DNA of 64,000 bases from Delphinapterus leucas (lineage: Eukaryota > Chordata > Mammalia > Artiodactyla > Monodontidae). The notes beneath the pieces were generated by a model. The model was not told the origin of the DNA. It ran no database searches and saw only the letters and a list, made by a program, of their open reading frames with translations. The stretch's first letter is position 1, and each line of letters starts with the position of its first letter. The stretch covers positions 3,332,886 through 3,396,885 of the forward strand of contig NW_022098067.1 in assembly GCF_002288925.2 (NCBI RefSeq), given 5' to 3'. Below are positions 59,936 to 64,000 of this stretch, piece after piece. The position numbers were made by a program, and so were the translations under genes.

Positions 59936-61551
59936 GCTGATAGGAATCCATAGCAAAAGGGGGAAATTTGAACTATAGAAGTGATAACAGAGGTTTTCTG
60001 GGACAGTCGTACTATCTAACCAATGGACAACAAAGATATGGTAATGAATTTATGTAGTTCTATACTTTTAGTAAACTAATAAGCATGATCATCACCATAA
60101 GAAAGGGAATGAAAGGGGAAGAAGGGAGTGCTAGAGTTTTAATGAGAGTAGAAGAAAGTATAAAATCATTGCCTAGAAAAGCAGATGTGACTGAATTAAG
60201 CAAATGTAGCATGATCGTTGGTTAACATGAAGGGCCCATTTGAGGTTAGTGATTGTAAATTTCAATTTTGACCAAAAACATTGTTGAAGTATTTTTCCAA
60301 TGATGTTCTGGATGGGGATGTATGAAATAGTCAGAGAACTGGAACTAAATGTGGTTGGGATTTTACCAGATGAGAATAGCAAAGCAAAAAATGACATGAA
60401 AGTTAGGGACTTTATTTACATAAGAAAGTGAAGATTATGATGGATCAAGGAATTTAAGCTGGATAAGGTGGGAACTGAGGACATGAGCAGTGAAAATATG
60501 GTAGGGTCAATGGATTATAACTATACATGTTGTTGAATAATTGTTGCAGTGAAGGCATCAGAACATATCATAAACATTCATAAACATTTAGTCTCAATCC
60601 TGCAAGTGCCATGTTATACCAAATACAACTATTAATGGAGTCCATTATTTTCCACTTCAACTATATCACACTCATATTGGTCTAGGTTTTAAAATTCTCT
60701 CTTTCTCCTTTTTACCACTACCAAACACACTAACTATTGAGGTAGTAGAATGTTTGAAAATAAATAGTGCTGATATTTCTAACTAGATTTCTTCCCAGTA
60801 CATGGTTTTATTCCTGTTTGCAAGAACAGAAATCCACTCAATCTAACTCAAATATATTTAGAAAATGGGAATTGTAATAATAATAAAACTTAGAAAAAGT
60901 ATAATAAATGAAGTAAAATTTAAAATGAAGTAAAGCCAGGTATCATGAAAACAGTGTTTAGGAAGACAGGAACTAAAGTCATATCCTCCATCTTTAAGGG
61001 TTGCCTAATCTCTCTCATCTATGCCTTTCTGTGACTCTTTCTTCTCTGGCCTGGGCTATACTGAATACTCTTGCAACTCTATGACTTCTAACTCTAGAAT
61101 ACTATGCCTGTTGTAAAACCCGTGACCATCTGACTAACTTATGTGCATGGTATTTAAATGTGTTTAGGCTTACCCTTTGGATTGGGTCAAGTGTGCACTA
61201 CTAGTCTATTCAGCTCTTTCCAGGGCAGGGAAGTGGAGATATGTGGCCATCCTTTTAGCAATTCAATTAAATTATGTCGGTTGAACAAATAACCTCCAAT
61301 TATTTGGTCATTTAACTTGCATCCATCAATATCTAAAACTGGATTAACTAGTATTTTCACCAAATCAGTTTCCTATAGTTTTGTTACATGTACATCATTT
61401 CTTAGTTACTCAAAATAAAACCTTCCAAGTTATCCTTGAGTGCTCCATCACCTTTGCTTCTTTTATCTAATTAGTTGTTTTCCCTCATAGTTGATCCTTT
61501 ATATTCTGTTTCCATTACTTCCAGCTTAATTTAGGCCCTGTAACAGTTAGT
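59936..61551. other. Single-copy sequence, nothing recognised
   Basis: AT-rich with short chance frames only. No transposon or gene was identified by eye. Confidence 0.4.
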
Positions 61552-61885
61552 TTTATTTCTTAAACAAGTCTATACTATAGTAGCCATCTCTGCAATCAAA
61601 CGCTAACCTAGGCATTACATAGATATTTTGTAGATGGTGCTTAATATCAGCAATCAGTTGATATTTAGTAAATGAAGGATTAACCAGTCAGTTGAAAGGC
61701 CTTTAACAGCAAAACAGGTTTCAATGAGGAAAAAGAAATTCTGCTGGTAGGTGGACTGAAACATCAGCTTCTATCCTAGAGTTCATATTCCTGCCCGCCA
61801 AATACCTTTCTCTCTTATATATCATGATGATTATATATATACTACTGGTTCTGTTTGGTGGAACTCTAACTGATACAGATCCTTA
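61552..61885 (-). mobile_element. Ancient repeat, same family as the one split at 2301/17172
   Basis: On the minus strand it starts TCTGTATCAGTTAGAGTTCC and continues with AACAGAACCAGTAGTATATA, CTGATGTTTCAGTCC and TTAAAGGCCTTTCAACTGAC. It ends near ATAAAACTAACTGTTACAG. The order of blocks matches the two halves at 2301-2477 and 17172-17507. Confidence 0.6.
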
Positions 61886-63429
61886 TCACCTTTTGCCAGA
61901 GTTTAACTGGAGTAATATTTTGTTAAATATTGCTTTAATTTCTTGTTTATATTTCTCTATGCAAGACTTTATCTATAACTAGCTTGAGTTATCTGCATAA
62001 GTGAATAGATGGAAATGTTTATTAATTGGGATCATTTCAAAAGTAATAAAGTCAGATAGAGTTAACAGTAAGCACTTGACAATTAACATAAGGTTATGTG
62101 TCAAAATACCAAGCTTTATCATTAGATTTGGAAAAGAAACAAAAGAATTTTCCAAAATCCTTTAAAATAATAATAACCGAGTCTAAAATCTTAGGTTACA
62201 GAATTTCTTCTATAAGTGTAGAGAAGAAACTCCTTCTGCCAATAGTAGTTATGAAGTTTTCTAATTAAGAGTAGTAACAATATATGGTAAAGGAAGAAAG
62301 ATGCTTATGCACACCTTTTCATGTTTGGACCTCAAGTTCTCTACTTGGGAAATGACCAATGTTTTATAAATATTCAGTGAGGGATGGGTAGCTCAAGAAT
62401 GTATGGAACTTGTCTCATGCTTCTCTTGGGACACTAGAAAGAGTCTGTAAGTTTCTGGGGATATCCCTAAAAGCAGAAACTTTTAAGATGGTACAGACTC
62501 ATTGATAGGAGGTATCCAAACAGGTGGTCCTAGAACAGAGGTCCTGGTTGTCCAAAGTTATTCCTGTCTGCCTTGAGAACGGAGGTATAAAGACAGGAAT
62601 ATAGATCGGGATGAGAAGCTGTTGAAGGTTTGGGCTTGAGGACCAGGAATAAATGATCAGGACCACGGCAGTGGGTAGTAGCCATAATATTTAATTTCCC
62701 AAAGGAACCAGGTAGAACCATTTGCAGCTCATCAGTCACTGCTTCAGTTTTCACCCAGACAAACTACTCAAATATTGTAACCTGTGTGGTTCCTGAAGAG
62801 CCCTGTGACTATGAGCATCATTTTTCCTGTAAATCCCCAAAGTTATTTCAACCCATACTTCCTCCACCATATAGTCAGATACCATTTTATAAAGGAACAG
62901 GAGGAGGGAGGGGAAATCTGAGAGAATATCTTTCCCAGACAGGAAAATATAAATAACAACCATATAATACTTATTTTTATAACCCCTGAATTATCCATCA
63001 CAAAGTTTGACAGATAGCCATTGCTTAATTTGAATTGACGTTTAAGGGCAAAATTGGTCAGTGATACAACACAGTAGCTCATCTTGGGTATGGCTACTAA
63101 TGTCAGGATTAGGGACTGTCCATGCTACGTGTAGGTGTTAAGTATCCTGGGATTGCCAGTTAAGAGCAAATTAAAATGAGATGACCCCAAGAGGGAATCA
63201 GATTTATTTTATTATGTGTTGATATTGAAGCATAAGACTGGATGTTCTACAAAAATCTCTAAATTTTAATGCTGTACTTCAAAGTCTAGCTAAAGTGCTT
63301 TGAAGCTTCACTGGACCACATATACCTTATTTTCACTATTCATTTAACAGTTGCATAATATCTAATTACAACTTTTGAACCAGTATTGCATTCCAATTTA
63401 ACTCATTATTATTAATTGATTTTTCATTT
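61886..63429. other. Single-copy sequence, nothing recognised
   Basis: Short frames on the minus strand (62530-62754, 62751-63082) show no domain that I recognise. No repeat was assigned. Confidence 0.4.
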
Positions 63430-63555
63430 GACGGAGCATTTCCTTCTAACCTAAACTATAAACTCCTTGAGGACCAAAAGTTGGCATCTCTTTGTATCCC
63501 ACTAAGGTCTTCTTAAAGTAGAAATTTCAAAATATTAGTTGGTTAATAAATAGCT
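63430..63555 (+). mobile_element. L2 3' end fragment
   Basis: TATAAACTCCTTGAGGACCA, then TTTGTATCCCACTAAGG and a GGTTAATAAATAG end resemble the L2 3' terminal block (AGCTCCTTGAGGGCAGGGAC... CAATAAAT). Weak but in the right order. Confidence 0.5.
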
Positions 63556-64000
63556 TAATTTATGTCCCAGTGTCAGGGATATATCTAACTTCACAATTAT
63601 TCTGAAACAATGACCTAGAAAAAAGCAGGTCTTAATTTTATTTTGAAATTTATGAAAAGAAACAACCAGGAATTGCCTGAAATTTAGCAAATTACAAGAG
63701 AAAAAAAATTTTTAATGAAAGAACACAGCACAAATGCAGTTTTGATATATGAAAAACATAAAAATATTGTAATTTCAGTATTTCTGAAGAATATCGTTTT
63801 GTGATTAATCCACATATTTAGAATTTCAGTGAAGGGATGCCAACATAATACCATATTACAGATTACAAAAAATCAATGTTAATGACATGTTCTATCTTTG
63901 AAATTTCAGCCAAATCCATCATCTTCTGACTGGAATATAGAAATAGACAGAAGCTGAGTTAATTAGGAGACTCAGTTCAGTGCCAGCACAACTCATGAGT
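63556..64000. other. AT-rich sequence to the window end
   Basis: Nothing recognised. Confidence 0.4.

Overview
This window is mammalian nuclear DNA, almost certainly from a cetacean. The diagnostic element is a tRNA-derived SINE with a GGGCTTCCCTGGTGGC-type 5' end. It occurs four times (about 1122, 19367, 42347 and 48291) and matches the CHR family of whales, dolphins and their close relatives. No host protein-coding gene could be recognised. The window is intergenic or intronic sequence dominated by LINE-1 (L1) retrotransposons, and every L1 open reading frame is broken.

Layout: (1) 1-599, a 3' L1 fragment. (2) 2301-17507, a three-level nest. An old repeat is split by a full-length plus-strand L1 ('B', 2478-4098 and 11521-17169). 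B is itself split by a full-length minus-strand L1 ('C', 4099-11520). C carries about 0.3 kb of foreign sequence at its 3' end, followed by that sequence's own AATAAA and a poly(A) tail, the signature of 3' transduction. (3) 17.7-21.2 kb, two head-to-head MaLR-type LTRs, a CHR SINE, a short L1 ('H') and an L2. (4) 23.1-33.3 kb, an old 5'-truncated L1 ('G') abutted by a full-length L1 ('E'). (5) 33.3-42.3 kb, mostly single-copy sequence with old L1, MaLR and L2 fragments, plus a weak candidate promoter and first exon near 36.9-37.1 kb. (6) 42.3-49.9 kb, a CHR SINE and then full-length plus-strand L1 'D', inserted one after the other at the same target site. A second CHR SINE sits inside D's ORF2. 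(7) 50.5-57.0 kb, minus-strand L1 'F', with a ~0.65 kb deletion in ORF2. (8) 57-64 kb, L2, old L1 and other ancient repeats in AT-rich single-copy sequence.

The five long L1s fall into lineages that can be read from shared changes. B and F carry the same substitution of the second catalytic aspartate in the reverse transcriptase FADD motif (FADA) plus several linked changes. D and E share a 15-bp in-frame insertion in ORF1 that creates TAA-ACA-ATG. C has the standard FADD and no ORF1 insertion. The most interesting observations are the exon-like 3' transduction on C, the shared dead-looking RT motif of B and F, and the shared split ORF1 of D and E. Element names (L1M, MaLR/MLT1, L2, MIR, CHR) come from recognition of consensus-like sequence by eye, not from a database search.
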